Shown here piece after piece: positions 1 through 9,595 of a stretch of DNA of 64,000 nucleotides. The DNA lies in NCBI GenBank assembly GCA_002937895.1, contig PTKV01000011.1, positions 1 to 64,000 on the forward strand, read 5' to 3'. The notes beneath the pieces are model-generated. The model was not told the origin of the DNA. It ran no database searches and saw only the letters and a list, made by a program, of their open reading frames with translations. The translations under genes were made by a program, and so were the position numbers. How positions within the stretch are numbered: position 1 is the first letter of the stretch; every line of letters begins with the position of its first letter. Origin of the DNA: Alphaproteobacteria bacterium MarineAlpha5_Bin9. GTDB taxonomy: Bacteria; Pseudomonadota; Alphaproteobacteria; HIMB59; GCA-002718135.

Positions 1-1
1 A

Positions 2-778
2 GAATTAGTTCCTGCCGAATCAGCTTCTAGATATGAAGCGGTTAGAATTGGTGATCTACACGTTGCTCATGAAACTTGGGAGTCAACTATGGCTCTTCCT
101 TTTTATGAAGCTATGGATAAAGGTGGGCTTATTGATGCAGGAAGTCATGACCTAATTACATTCGAAGAAATGGGTGTTCCGAATTGGGTTATTGATGAAG
201 GATTATGTCCAGGTCTTCCTAGTTGGGAAGCTTTAAAATCTCCTGAATGTGCTGCAAATTTTGCTACTGCTGATTCAGATGGAAAAGGTCGTTGGTTAGA
301 AGGTCCTTACGAATGGCATACTGAAGTTATGCCTAACAGACTTAAAGGTCTTGGTATCGATGATTTATGGACAGTTAAATTTGCAGGTAGTGCGGATGCT
401 CTATGGGCTGAATTAGAAGCAGCTAAAAAAGAAGGTCGTGGAACAGTAATATTTAACTGGTCTCCAAATTTTACTGATGCAGCTGGTTTCACATTCATTG
501 ATTTTCCGCCATACTTTGAAGGTTGTAGATTGGAAAATGGTGGAACTTTAGAAACTACTGGTTGTGGTTCTCCTAAAGGCTGGCTTAAAAAAGCTGCTCA
601 TATTAAATTTCCATTATCGCATCCAGATGCATATAAATTTTATACAAAAATGGCTTTTACAGCACCACAAATTGGTCTAATGGCTGATTTAGTTGATAGT
701 CAAGGAATGGATCATGCTGCAGCTGCTACAGAATTTATTGCACAACATAGAGATCTGATCGATCTTTGGAAAAAATAA
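2..778 (+). CDS. proX: Glycine betaine/proline-type ABC transporter substrate-binding protein, 5'-truncated by window
   Basis: This is the periplasmic ligand-binding subunit of a compatible-solute importer of the OpuAC/ProX family. The reading frame is open from base 2, so the ATG at 89 in the ORF track is internal and the signal peptide lies outside the window. The 258 visible residues include aromatic positions such as FNWSPNF and PPYFEG, which fit the tryptophan/tyrosine cage that binds quaternary ammonium groups in this family. An ATPase and a permease follow on the same strand, and a strong hairpin terminator separates this gene from them. Glycine betaine is the likeliest ligand, but proline betaine, choline or another betaine cannot be excluded from sequence alone. 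Confidence 0.88.
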   Translation, partial: ELVPAESASRYEAVRIGDLHVAHETWESTMALPFYEAMDKGGLIDAGSHDLITFEEMGVPNWVIDEGLCPGLPSWEALKSPECAANFATADSDGKGRWLEGPYEWHTEVMPNRLKGLGIDDLWTVKFAGSADALWAELEAAKKEGRGTVIFNWSPNFTDAAGFTFIDFPPYFEGCRLENGGTLETTGCGSPKGWLKKAAHIKFPLSHPDAYKFYTKMAFTAPQIGLMADLVDSQGMDHAAAATEFIAQHRDLIDLWKK

Positions 779-795
779 AAAATATATATAATTTC

Positions 796-828
796 AAAAA
801 TCCTCCCCAATATAGGGAGGATTTTTTT
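796..828 (+). terminator. Rho-independent terminator/attenuator after proX
   Basis: A 12-bp stem, AAAAATCCTCCC paired with GGGAGGATTTTT around a 7-nt loop, is followed by a run of T. It sits between the binding-protein gene and the ATPase gene of one transporter. It is therefore likely to act as a partial terminator that keeps binding-protein mRNA more abundant than ATPase and permease mRNA. The structure is seen directly; partial read-through is inferred. Confidence 0.85.
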
Positions 829-864
829 ATTTTAATTAGGTTTAAAATATATTAAGGTTTTAAA

Positions 865-1905
865 ATGTCACAATTAATTGAAGAAAAGAACTCTACTCCT
901 GTAATTAAATGTGAATCAGTTTATAAAATTTTTGGTAATAATGCCCAAAGACTTCTAGAAAATTCTAACGGTCAAGTTGATGCAAAAACTTTTCAAGAGT
1001 CTGGCTGCATTGTTGGAGTAAACAATGCTTCATTTGATGTTATGAAAGGTGAAATGATGGTTGTTATGGGTTTATCAGGCTCAGGAAAATCTACTTTGCT
1101 GAGATGTATATCAAGACTTACTGAAGCTACTTCTGGAAATATATTTATTGATGGCGAAGATCTTTTATCTATGAACAATAAACAATTAATCGAACTTAGA
1201 AGAAATAAAATGGGCATGGTTTTTCAGAGCTTTGCTTTACTTCCTCATAAAACTGTTATTGAAAACATTGCATTCCCTCTGCAAATCAAAGGAATGACCA
1301 CACAAGATAGCATGTCAAAAGCATTGGAAATGGTTGAGTTGGTAGGTTTAAAAGGTAGAGAAAATTATTTTCCAAGAGAACTTTCAGGAGGTCAACAACA
1401 GCGTGTTGGTATCGCTCGTTCTTTAGCTGTAGAACCAGATATTTGGTTTTTAGATGAACCTTTTTCAGCGCTTGATCCTCTAATAAGAAAAGAAATGCAG
1501 GATGAGTTTCTTAGGTTGCAAGGAGTGCTAAATAAAACAATAATGTTTGTAACTCATGATTTTGATGAAGCACTCCGCTTGGCTGATAAAATAGCTATTA
1601 TGAAAGATGGAATTATAGAACAACTTGATACTCCTGATAATATTGTTTTAAATCCTGCCACTGAATATGTAAAAAAATTTACAGAAGATGTTCCTAGGGA
1701 AAAAGTACTTAAAATTGAATCTATAATGGATCCATATGACTCTAATAATTCAGGCTCAAAGCAAGTTTCTAAAGATGCAATTATTGAAACATTGGCTGAA
1801 TCAATTTTAAACAGTAAAGAAGTGTTAACAGTAATTGATAATAAAAATCAAATAGTTGGTTCATTAAATCCTTCTAAAGTAATTAAAGTCATATTTGGAA
1901 AATAA
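865..1905 (+). CDS. proV: Glycine betaine/proline-type ABC transporter ATP-binding protein
   Basis: This cytoplasmic ATPase subunit powers the ProXVW/OpuA-type importer. It has 346 residues. The Walker A motif GLSGSGKST is near residues 69-77, the ABC signature LSGGQQQR near 173-180, and the Walker B IWFLDEP near 193-199, followed by the switch histidine in VTHD. An N-terminal extension of about 50 residues before the ATPase core and the HDFDEA segment are typical of ProV. The C-terminal region (about residues 290-346) is shorter than the paired CBS domains of E. coli ProV and keeps only one CBS-like remnant (VLTVIDNKNQIVGSL). ATG is preceded by a weak AAGG. The permease starts 5 nt after the stop, so the two are co-transcribed. 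Confidence 0.92.
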   Translation: MSQLIEEKNSTPVIKCESVYKIFGNNAQRLLENSNGQVDAKTFQESGCIVGVNNASFDVMKGEMMVVMGLSGSGKSTLLRCISRLTEATSGNIFIDGEDLLSMNNKQLIELRRNKMGMVFQSFALLPHKTVIENIAFPLQIKGMTTQDSMSKALEMVELVGLKGRENYFPRELSGGQQQRVGIARSLAVEPDIWFLDEPFSALDPLIRKEMQDEFLRLQGVLNKTIMFVTHDFDEALRLADKIAIMKDGIIEQLDTPDNIVLNPATEYVKKFTEDVPREKVLKIESIMDPYDSNNSGSKQVSKDAIIETLAESILNSKEVLTVIDNKNQIVGSLNPSKVIKVIFGK

Positions 1906-1910
1906 TTTAA

Positions 1911-3968
1911 ATGCTAACAGATCTCAAAAATTCAAGATCTAAACAATTTTTGTTGTTATTCATTTCTTTCTTACTTTTATATTTTTTTGTACCTGAAGAT
2001 GAAAATAGTTTATTATGGAGATTACCCCCTCTTTTAAAAGGTATTCCATTATTAATTAATAATTTTCTAGATAATTTAATGTTTAAATGGTTTACTATTC
2101 CAATATGGGATCCAGATTGGCAAATGTATGAAGATAAACCTCTATTTAGATTAATAACTAGATCAATTTCAGATTTTTTATTATTTTTAATTATTTTTAT
2201 AAGAGAAATATTTCTTGGAGGCCTTCAAACTATAGGTTCACTTACAGGAGATTCATTAAAAGCATATAAATGGGTTTACTTGCCAGCATTGCCCTGGACA
2301 GCAGTTGTTATTGGTCTATTTATTTTAGGTTATAAATTAAAAGGAATAGGATTAGCTTTAATAGCAAGCTTGGGATTTTTTTATGTTTCAATCTTTGGTC
2401 AATGGGAGCCTACTATGGAAACTTTATCTTTAGTACTTGTGACTGCACCAATTTGTTTTGTTCTAGGATTATTTTTTGGAATTTTAGGCTATTTAAATAA
2501 AAAAGTTGAGACTTCTTTACAACCTATATTAAACGTCGCTCAAACTATGCCCCATTTCTCCTATCTTGTGCCTATTTTAGTATTATTCGGTATAGGAGAC
2601 CATGCGGGTGCAGTAGCAACAATAATTTTTGCAACTCCTCCAATGATACGTTTAACAATACTCGGTTTGAAAAAAATATCACCTGAAGTAGTTGAGTCAG
2701 GACTAATGAGTGGATGTAATAGGTTCCAACTTCTGTTTAAAGTGTTAATTCCTACTGCAAGAAGAGATATATTAATAGGGGTAAATCAAGTTATAATGCA
2801 ATGTCTTGCAATGACTACAATTGCAGCATTTATTGGAGCTAAAGGATTAGGTTTTAATTTAAAGGTAGCCCTAAATGGTCTTAAAATTGGAAAAGCAGCT
2901 GAAATAGGAATTTGTGTTGTTATTATAGCTGTAGTATTAGATAAACTATCTTTGGCTTGGGCAAACAAGCAAAAGGATTATTTTGCAAATTTAAATTTTT
3001 ATCAAAGAAATAAAGCTTTCATATTTTTTGTTATCTTAACAATTATATTAGCTATTATAGCTTATTTTAGTGCATTCTTTTTTGATAAAGGATTTAATTA
3101 TTTATATTTAATTCCTTTTAATAAAGGATTAACAATTGCTCCAATTTTAGACGCTGGAATAGACTGGATTTGGGAGACATTTTTCTACTACTTAAACGCA
3201 TTTAACAAATTTCTAATAACATATGTTCTTTTTGTTATGAGAGATGCATATCTTGGAATGCCTGTAATATCAACTTTTGTATTGGTAATGGGGGCAGGTT
3301 ATATAATAGGTGGCATAAGATCTTGTTTAATTGTTGGAGCCTTAATACTTTTTATTGCTTTATCTGAGTATTGGAACAGAGCTTTAATTACAGCTTATAT
3401 GGCTACATTTGCTGTAGGAATATCTGCAATACTTGGAATAGTAGTCGGATCTATATGTGCAAGAAATGAAATAGCTGCAAAATTTATACTTTCTGTTTGT
3501 GATTTTTTTCAAACCTTTCCATCATTTATTTATTTAATTCCAGTTATTCTTCTTTTTGGCATTACCGATACTTCAGTAATGATTGCAGCAATTGCCTATG
3601 CTACAGTTCCAGCAACTAGATACACAGTTGAAGGACTCAGAAGCGTGCCACCAGCTTTGCAGGACGCAGGATCAATGTCAGGTGTTTCCAATTTACAAAG
3701 ATTAATTTCAATAGAATTTCCCTTAGCATTTCCCCATATAATGCTTGGAATAAATCAAACAGTTATCTTTGCTCTATTTATGGTAATTTTAGGTGCCTTA
3801 ATAGGGACTGAAGATTTAGGTCAAATAATTATGGGATGCTTGTCAAGACCAAATGGAGCAGGAATTGGTTTAACTTTAGGTATATTTGTTTCTTTTATTT
3901 GCTTAGCAGTTGATAATTTAATCAGAACATGGGCAGATGAAAGGAAAAAATTATTAGGATTAAATTAA
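1911..3968 (+). CDS. proW: Glycine betaine/proline-type ABC transporter permease, tandem-duplicated
   Basis: This is the inner-membrane channel of the compatible-solute importer. At 685 residues it is about twice the usual ProW length and contains two permease modules. Each module carries its own EAA-type coupling loop: VESGLMSGCNRFQLLFKVLI near residues 262-281, and LQDAGSMSGVSNLQRLISIE near 580-599. Each is followed by a similar GxNQ...ALIG/AFIGAKGLG segment. The two halves are joined by extra transmembrane helices around residues 370-480. A single chain could thus supply the whole membrane dimer. It follows proV directly and ends 2 nt before the convergent MTHFR gene. Confidence 0.9.
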   Translation: MLTDLKNSRSKQFLLLFISFLLLYFFVPEDENSLLWRLPPLLKGIPLLINNFLDNLMFKWFTIPIWDPDWQMYEDKPLFRLITRSISDFLLFLIIFIREIFLGGLQTIGSLTGDSLKAYKWVYLPALPWTAVVIGLFILGYKLKGIGLALIASLGFFYVSIFGQWEPTMETLSLVLVTAPICFVLGLFFGILGYLNKKVETSLQPILNVAQTMPHFSYLVPILVLFGIGDHAGAVATIIFATPPMIRLTILGLKKISPEVVESGLMSGCNRFQLLFKVLIPTARRDILIGVNQVIMQCLAMTTIAAFIGAKGLGFNLKVALNGLKIGKAAEIGICVVIIAVVLDKLSLAWANKQKDYFANLNFYQRNKAFIFFVILTIILAIIAYFSAFFFDKGFNYLYLIPFNKGLTIAPILDAGIDWIWETFFYYLNAFNKFLITYVLFVMRDAYLGMPVISTFVLVMGAGYIIGGIRSCLIVGALILFIALSEYWNRALITAYMATFAVGISAILGIVVGSICARNEIAAKFILSVCDFFQTFPSFIYLIPVILLFGITDTSVMIAAIAYATVPATRYTVEGLRSVPPALQDAGSMSGVSNLQRLISIEFPLAFPHIMLGINQTVIFALFMVILGALIGTEDLGQIIMGCLSRPNGAGIGLTLGIFVSFICLAVDNLIRTWADERKKLLGLN

Positions 3969-3970
3969 AA

Positions 3971-4873
3971 TTAATTTTTTTTTGAATTTTTTATTATTTC
4001 AGCAATAATATTTTCTTTGTTAGGTCCCATTAAATGAACTCCATTAACACCATTAATTCCTTTAAATAAATCAATTAATTCTAAACAAATTTTCATACTT
4101 TCATCTAGAGGATCTTTTGATTGATTTAATCTATTAATAATTTTGTCAGGTACATTAACACCGAATAAATTATCATTCATCCATTTTGCGCTTTTTGCAG
4201 AACTAAAAGGACCTAATCCTATAATAAAAAATGCTTTTTCAAAAATTCCTTCATCTTCTAGAATTTTCATATACTCTTTTAAAACTATATGATCAAATAC
4301 ATATTGAGTTTGAAAAAAATTTACTCCATTATCTATTTTAGTTTTAATTTTTTTTGGATCTGGTTTTCCTTCCGTAGGAACTTCAGCTCCTCCTATAAAA
4401 AAATATGGTGGTGGATCTATCTTTCTCCCAGAAGGGAACTGACTTTTATCTTTCATCATGTTAGCAGTAGATACTAATCCTAAACTATCAATATCATTAA
4501 CAGATTTTGTTTGTGGCTGATCACCATTACTTGGATCATCTCCAGATAAACATAAGATATTATGAACTCCAAGAGCAGCTGCACCTAGTAAATCTCCTTG
4601 AAGTGCTAATCTATTTCTGTCTCTAACTGTAAATTGTAAGATTGGCTCAAAACTATTTTGAGCTAAAATTATTGAGGCTACAAGAGAAGACATATGAACG
4701 TTAGCTCCTGGACTATCTGTTACATTAATCGCATCTGCGATATCTTTTAATGATGAAATTTTTTTTAAAAGAACATTTTTGTCTGATGAGTCTGGTGGGG
4801 TAGTTTCTGCTGTAAAAACAAAATTTTTTTTTAATAATTTATTGTGAAATGTGCTACTTGGCTGCATAAACAT
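3971..4873 (-). CDS. metF: Methylenetetrahydrofolate reductase family protein
   Basis: This FAD enzyme of the MTHFR family interconverts 5,10-methylene-THF and 5-methyl-THF in the cytoplasm. The 300-residue length is normal. The N-terminal TAETTPP segment matches the family's catalytic-Glu strand, and LQFTVRDRNR, ILCLSGDDP and the YFFIGGAEVP region match folate/FAD-binding core segments. It is the last gene of an ALDH / iron-ADH / MTHFR operon (16-nt gap). That context suggests a role in one-carbon catabolism, such as oxidising methyl-THF formed by demethylases, as much as in methionine synthesis. The start could be the ATG at 4873 or the one two codons later. Confidence 0.82.
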   Translation of the reverse strand: MFMQPSSTFHNKLLKKNFVFTAETTPPDSSDKNVLLKKISSLKDIADAINVTDSPGANVHMSSLVASIILAQNSFEPILQFTVRDRNRLALQGDLLGAAALGVHNILCLSGDDPSNGDQPQTKSVNDIDSLGLVSTANMMKDKSQFPSGRKIDPPPYFFIGGAEVPTEGKPDPKKIKTKIDNGVNFFQTQYVFDHIVLKEYMKILEDEGIFEKAFFIIGLGPFSSAKSAKWMNDNLFGVNVPDKIINRLNQSKDPLDESMKICLELIDLFKGINGVNGVHLMGPNKENIIAEIIKNSKKN

Positions 4874-4889
4874 TTAATATATACTAATT

Positions 4890-6038
4890 CTATAATTTGC
4901 CACTATAACTATCATTATAAAGGTTATAAAAATCTTGACTATCTAGCTTTATTGGGTTGGTAGAGGTTGATGGATCATTAAAAGCCATAACGCTCATTTC
5001 TTTAAATTTGGAATTATCTTTTATTAGCTCTTTTAAAGTATGAGGAATTGCTAATTTATTTCTTAATTCTAATATCCATTCTAAAAATCCACTGAAGCTT
5101 TTATTTTTAATATCAATATAATTAGCTAAAGAAATTAATTTATCTGAGATAGCTTCTTTATTTCTAATTAAAACATATGGCATAAACACTCCATTAGTTA
5201 AACCATGATGAGTATTATAAATAGCTCCTACTGGATGACTTAAAGAGTGGATAGCTCCCAAGCCTTTTTGAAAAGCAGTAGAGCCCATAGCTGATCCTAC
5301 TAACATATTGCTTCTTGCCTCAAAATCTGTCCCATCATTATAAACTCTTAACAAAAAATTTTTCACTATTAATATTCCCTCAAGAGCAATGCCTTGAGAT
5401 AAAGGGTGAAAATTAGGAGAACAATATGCTTCTAAACAGTGTGCTAATACATCCATACCTGTAAAAGCAGTTAAATTTTTAGGCAGTTTAATTGTTAAAT
5501 CAGGATCTAAAATTACTAAAGATGGAAGCATTTTAGGATGAAAAATAATTTTCTTTTCTTTAGTTTCTTCCTTAGTAAATACAGAAGCTCTTCCTGTCTC
5601 AGACCCCGTGCCAGCAGTAGTAGGAACCGCTATTATCGGAAATATATTATTACTATCTGCTCTTTTCCAATAATCATCAATATCTTCAAAATCCCACAGT
5701 GATCTTTTTTGTCTTGCTAAAAAAGCTATTCCTTTTCCAACATCCATAGCTGATCCACCTCCTACTGCTATGACACCATCAAAACCCCCTTTGTTAAATA
5801 TAGACACTCCTTTCAAAACATTTTGACCTGTTGGATTTCCTTGAACATCACTGAAAATTAAGACTTCATTTGATAATGATGATTTAATTTTTTCAATTAT
5901 ATCTGTTTTTAGTATACCTGGATCAGTTACTATAAGAGGATGTTTTATAGAAAGAGTATCGCAGGCACTTTGTAATTCTTTAATTCTTTCTATTCCAAAC
6001 CAAATATTAGTAGGATAACTCCAATTTGCATTTTTCAT
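4890..6038 (-). CDS. Iron-containing alcohol dehydrogenase
   Basis: This is a group III metal-dependent NAD(P)H alcohol dehydrogenase of 382 residues. The GGGSAMDVGKG nucleotide-binding motif is near residues 92-102. The metal ligands typical of the family are visible as an Asp/His pair in DVLAHCLEAY, then HSLSHP, then NTHHG. It starts 4 nt after the aldehyde dehydrogenase stop and is followed by the MTHFR gene. An alcohol substrate oxidised to an aldehyde and then to an acid by the adjacent ALDH would explain the pair, but the actual substrate is not evident. Confidence 0.88.
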   Translation of the reverse strand: MKNANWSYPTNIWFGIERIKELQSACDTLSIKHPLIVTDPGILKTDIIEKIKSSLSNEVLIFSDVQGNPTGQNVLKGVSIFNKGGFDGVIAVGGGSAMDVGKGIAFLARQKRSLWDFEDIDDYWKRADSNNIFPIIAVPTTAGTGSETGRASVFTKEETKEKKIIFHPKMLPSLVILDPDLTIKLPKNLTAFTGMDVLAHCLEAYCSPNFHPLSQGIALEGILIVKNFLLRVYNDGTDFEARSNMLVGSAMGSTAFQKGLGAIHSLSHPVGAIYNTHHGLTNGVFMPYVLIRNKEAISDKLISLANYIDIKNKSFSGFLEWILELRNKLAIPHTLKELIKDNSKFKEMSVMAFNDPSTSTNPIKLDSQDFYNLYNDSYSGKL

Positions 6039-6042
6039 AATA

Positions 6043-7422
6043 TTATATCGTTCTATAATGATAACTTTTAGCTCTTGTTACGTGATCAAAACCTAAAACT
6101 GATAATGTTACTCCGATACCAGTATCTTTAACTCCAGTCCAGGCTAAACCTGGATCAAGATAATCACATCTATTCATAAAAAAAGTTCCAGTATTAATTT
6201 TTTTTCCAAAAGATTTGGCAAAATCATCATCAGAAGTCCATATACATGCTGTTAATCCATAAGGACTATCATTCATCAATTTCTCAGCCTCAGACTCATT
6301 TTCAACCTTCATAATGCCTACTGTGGGACCAAATGTTTCTTCCATCATAAAATTCATATTGTGATTTACATTTATAAGAACAGAAGGGCTAACATAACAA
6401 TTATCTTCTTTAGAAATTTTAAAATTATTTTTATTAATTATATCTTGAGCGCCATTTGCTATTGCTTCTTTGATCTGATTTCTGATAGATTCTGCTGCTG
6501 ATATTCTAACTACTGGCCCAAGATTTGTAGATACTTTCAGAGGATCATCTAAAATATATTTTTCAGTAAAATTCTTTATGCCAGCTACAAAATCTTCATA
6601 AACTTCTTTATCAACATAAATTCTTTCAATTCCACAACATGATTGACCCGAGTTATAAAATGAACCATCTGCTAAGTTTTCAATTGCATGCTTTAAATTA
6701 CAATCTTTTCTAACATACGCAGGATCTTTTCCTCCTAATTCTAAGCCAGCATTTATAAATCTATTACCTATAGCTTTTTTTACCTCTTTCCCTCCGCTCA
6801 CAGATCCAGTAAACAATACGTGATCAATTCTGTTATCTGATATAATTTTTGCTGTTGATTTATGACTTAGATGCAAAAACTGAAAAACATTTTCTGGAAT
6901 TTCTGATTTGATTGCTGCTTTATAAAGTTGTTCGGCACATAAAGGGGTTTGTGATGAATGCTTTAAAATAACACAATTACCAGCTAATAAACTAGGAATA
7001 ATTGAATTTACAGAAGTATTATAAGGATAATTCCATGGAGCTATTACAAATATTGTTCCAAGAGGTTCCTTCATAATAAAATTATCAAACTCTTTATTTT
7101 TTTTGGAAATTATTTTTTTTAGCGCCTCTTCAGATTTGTCAATCATGTATCTTGCTCTTTCTTCAAATCCTTTCATCTCTCCATTACATTGAGAAATTGG
7201 TCTGCCCATTTGTTTACATAATTCTTCCTCAATCTCTTTAGAGTTTTGTAAAAAATTATCGACAAACAAGGAAACTAATTTTTTTCTTTCTTCTAAAGGT
7301 TTATTTTTCCAACTAATTAGAGCTTTTTTTGAATTATCAAGAGATAGATTTATTTCATTATCTGAAGCGTATTGCCTTTCTACATATACTGAATTATCAA
7401 TAGGACTTATAGTTTTAAGCAT
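6043..7422 (-). CDS. NAD(P)-dependent aldehyde dehydrogenase
   Basis: This 459-residue ALDH-superfamily enzyme oxidises an aldehyde to a carboxylate. The APWNYP segment, the catalytic glutamate in LELGGKDP and the catalytic cysteine in SGQSCCGIER are all present, as is the C-terminal EETFGP motif. It is the first gene of the operon with the iron-ADH and MTHFR and is divergent from an SDR gene across an 86-nt spacer. That spacer holds AT-rich sequence and the start signals of both units. Substrate is unknown; the lineage is GabD/medium-chain-like. Confidence 0.88.
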   Translation of the reverse strand: MLKTISPIDNSVYVERQYASDNEINLSLDNSKKALISWKNKPLEERKKLVSLFVDNFLQNSKEIEEELCKQMGRPISQCNGEMKGFEERARYMIDKSEEALKKIISKKNKEFDNFIMKEPLGTIFVIAPWNYPYNTSVNSIIPSLLAGNCVILKHSSQTPLCAEQLYKAAIKSEIPENVFQFLHLSHKSTAKIISDNRIDHVLFTGSVSGGKEVKKAIGNRFINAGLELGGKDPAYVRKDCNLKHAIENLADGSFYNSGQSCCGIERIYVDKEVYEDFVAGIKNFTEKYILDDPLKVSTNLGPVVRISAAESIRNQIKEAIANGAQDIINKNNFKISKEDNCYVSPSVLINVNHNMNFMMEETFGPTVGIMKVENESEAEKLMNDSPYGLTACIWTSDDDFAKSFGKKINTGTFFMNRCDYLDPGLAWTGVKDTGIGVTLSVLGFDHVTRAKSYHYRTI

Positions 7423-7508
7423 ATTTGTATTTTTAAATATATATCCTTTTAAATCAATTATTTTTTTATAATTTATTAATATTTAGGATATATTAAATGT
7501 AATATATT

Positions 7509-8252
7509 ATGAAACTTACCTTTAAAGGCAAAACAGCTATTGTTACAGGAGCAAGTGGTGGAATTGGGATTGATTGTGTTAGAAAACTTAAAGATCAAGA
7601 TTTTACAGTTCTTATGCTTGACATTAAAGAACCTCCTGAAAAATTTAAAAACGTAATTTTTAAAAAAGTTGATATTACTAATTTTTCAAAATTAAAGAAA
7701 ATAATTGATAATTTTTACAAAAAATACAATTCAATAGATTATCTAATAAACGCTACTGGCGTTCTTTGGTTTGAAAAAGATATTTCATCATGCGATATAA
7801 ATATGGATGTTTGGAATAAAGTATTTGATATAAATTTAAAAAGTATGGTTTATCTATCAAAAATTATAATACCTAAAATGAAGAAAAATAAATTTGGTTC
7901 AATGGTTCATATCTCCTCTATTGATGCTTTAAAGGGTGACGACAAACCGCAAGATGCTTACGGAGCCTCAAAAGCAGCAATGATTAGATTATCTAAATCA
8001 CTTTCTATACAATTTGCAAAATATAATATTCGTTCAAATTCTATACTACCTGGCCCGGTAATGACTCCTATGCAAGATAGATGGAAAAAAAATCCTAAAG
8101 CAAAAAAACAACTTTCTAAATCAATTCCAATAGGAAAAATAGGCAAGCCTGATGATATTTCAAACTTAATAATGTTTTTACTTAGCAATCAAAGTAGTTT
8201 TATTACAGGAACAGAAATTATTATAGACGGTGGAATTAATTCAAAACCTTAG
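7509..8252 (+). CDS. SDR family NAD(P)-dependent oxidoreductase
   Basis: This is a classical short-chain dehydrogenase of 247 residues. The TGASGGIG Rossmann motif is near residues 14-21, NATG near 81-84, a catalytic Ser in HISSIDA and the catalytic YGASK near 156-160. It ends with the family's TGTEIIIDGG motif. Its reaction would be NAD(P)-dependent oxidation or reduction of a hydroxyl/keto group. It stands alone on the plus strand, divergent from the ALDH operon. The 105-nt spacer after it, before the convergent FAD oxidoreductase gene, shows no clear hairpin. Confidence 0.88.
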   Translation: MKLTFKGKTAIVTGASGGIGIDCVRKLKDQDFTVLMLDIKEPPEKFKNVIFKKVDITNFSKLKKIIDNFYKKYNSIDYLINATGVLWFEKDISSCDINMDVWNKVFDINLKSMVYLSKIIIPKMKKNKFGSMVHISSIDALKGDDKPQDAYGASKAAMIRLSKSLSIQFAKYNIRSNSILPGPVMTPMQDRWKKNPKAKKQLSKSIPIGKIGKPDDISNLIMFLLSNQSSFITGTEIIIDGGINSKP

Positions 8253-8357
8253 ATTATATTTTTCACTCTGACATAAATCTAAAAAAAACGACACGATAAA
8301 ATAATTAATCTATTTAATCAAAGATATGTCTAATTTGTTAAAAGATAATTAAAAATT

Positions 8358-9590
8358 TTACTTAAATCTCTTGGGATCGAAAGGAGAAATATTTATATTA
8401 GTTTTTTTTCTTAATATTATATCACAAATAATTTTCCCACTAATTGCTCCTAAAGTCCATCCTATATGTTGATGTCCAAATGAATAAAATATATTTTTAT
8501 GATTTGCAGACTCTCCAATTATTGGCATTGAGTCAGGTAGAGTGGGTCTAAACCCAATCCAATTAGATTTTACTTCTCCTAATTGAGGAAATAATTTCCT
8601 ACTTTGATCCTCAATCATTTTTAATCTTTTCCTATTAATACCATTTTTTAATCCTGCTATTTCCACTGTTCCTGCTGCTCTCAAACCTTCTTGTAAAGGT
8701 ACAAAATAAATTCCATACTTTGGCCAGCTTACAGGTCGATTTATAATTCTATCCTTATTATTAAATAATAAATGATAACCCCTTTCTGTCTCTAAAGGAA
8801 ATTTATCTCCAACTAATAAAGCTAAATTTTTAGACCAAGAGCCAGCAGCGATTAATATTTTATCAAACAAGCCAGAGTTATTTTGAGATTTTATTAGTAT
8901 TTTATTGTTGTTTTTTTCAATATTAATAACTTTATCATTAATATAATTTCCACCTCTAGAGATAAAACTTTCAAATATTTTTTTACTTACCATCAAAGGA
9001 TTAGTTGTGTATCTTGAACCTTTATACATGACTCCTTTATAATAAATTTGGGCAATATTAGGTTCTAATTCATAAATTTCATTAGAACTTAATTCTTGAA
9101 TTTTAACACCATATTTTTTTCTTAAATTATTAGTATGCTGTGAATTAAGATATTCATCTTTGTCTTTATATAGGCTTAATACTTCAGCATTTTTTATATA
9201 CTCAGACACATTTATATCATTAAATATTTCATCGTATGAACTACTAGCATGGTTTAACAAGTTAGCTAATGAAGAAATAATATAACTTACTTTTTCTTTT
9301 CTACAATTTCTTAAAAATTTTATAGCCCAATTTAAATTATTTAAGATGTACCAATAATTAACTGAAAGTGGACTTTCAGAGTTAATAAGCATTGATGGAA
9401 TTTCTTTAAATAATGAAGGTGAATTTATAGGAATAAAACCATAATTAGCAAAAGTGCAAGCATGTCCATAACTTGTCATAGATCCTGGCTTTTCAGGATC
9501 AAACAATGTTACTTCAAAATTATTTTTTTGTAAAAAATAAGATGAACATATACCTATAATTCCAGAGCCAATTACAGCTACTTTTTCCAC
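8358..9590 (-). CDS. FAD-dependent oxidoreductase, DadA (D-amino-acid dehydrogenase)-like
   Basis: This 410-residue DAO-fold flavoprotein begins with a dinucleotide-binding motif (VIGSGIIG) near residue 6. The C-terminal SFGHQHIGWTLGA segment resembles the FAD-binding end of DadA and related amine dehydrogenases. It would oxidise an amino acid or secondary amine and pass electrons to the membrane or oxygen. The start is GTG at 9590, 5 nt after the stop of the upstream permease gene. It is the final gene of the polyamine-type ABC operon, so its substrate may be what that transporter imports. D-amino acid specificity is not demonstrated. Confidence 0.82.
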   Translation of the reverse strand: MEKVAVIGSGIIGICSSYFLQKNNFEVTLFDPEKPGSMTSYGHACTFANYGFIPINSPSLFKEIPSMLINSESPLSVNYWYILNNLNWAIKFLRNCRKEKVSYIISSLANLLNHASSSYDEIFNDINVSEYIKNAEVLSLYKDKDEYLNSQHTNNLRKKYGVKIQELSSNEIYELEPNIAQIYYKGVMYKGSRYTTNPLMVSKKIFESFISRGGNYINDKVINIEKNNNKILIKSQNNSGLFDKILIAAGSWSKNLALLVGDKFPLETERGYHLLFNNKDRIINRPVSWPKYGIYFVPLQEGLRAAGTVEIAGLKNGINRKRLKMIEDQSRKLFPQLGEVKSNWIGFRPTLPDSMPIIGESANHKNIFYSFGHQHIGWTLGAISGKIICDIILRKKTNINISPFDPKRFK

Positions 9591-9595
9591 AATTT

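Noticed and set aside
8253-8357. Spacer between the SDR gene and the DadA-like gene examined for small genes
   Set aside because: It is AT-rich with frequent stops in all frames and no ribosome-binding site or hairpin that I could support.
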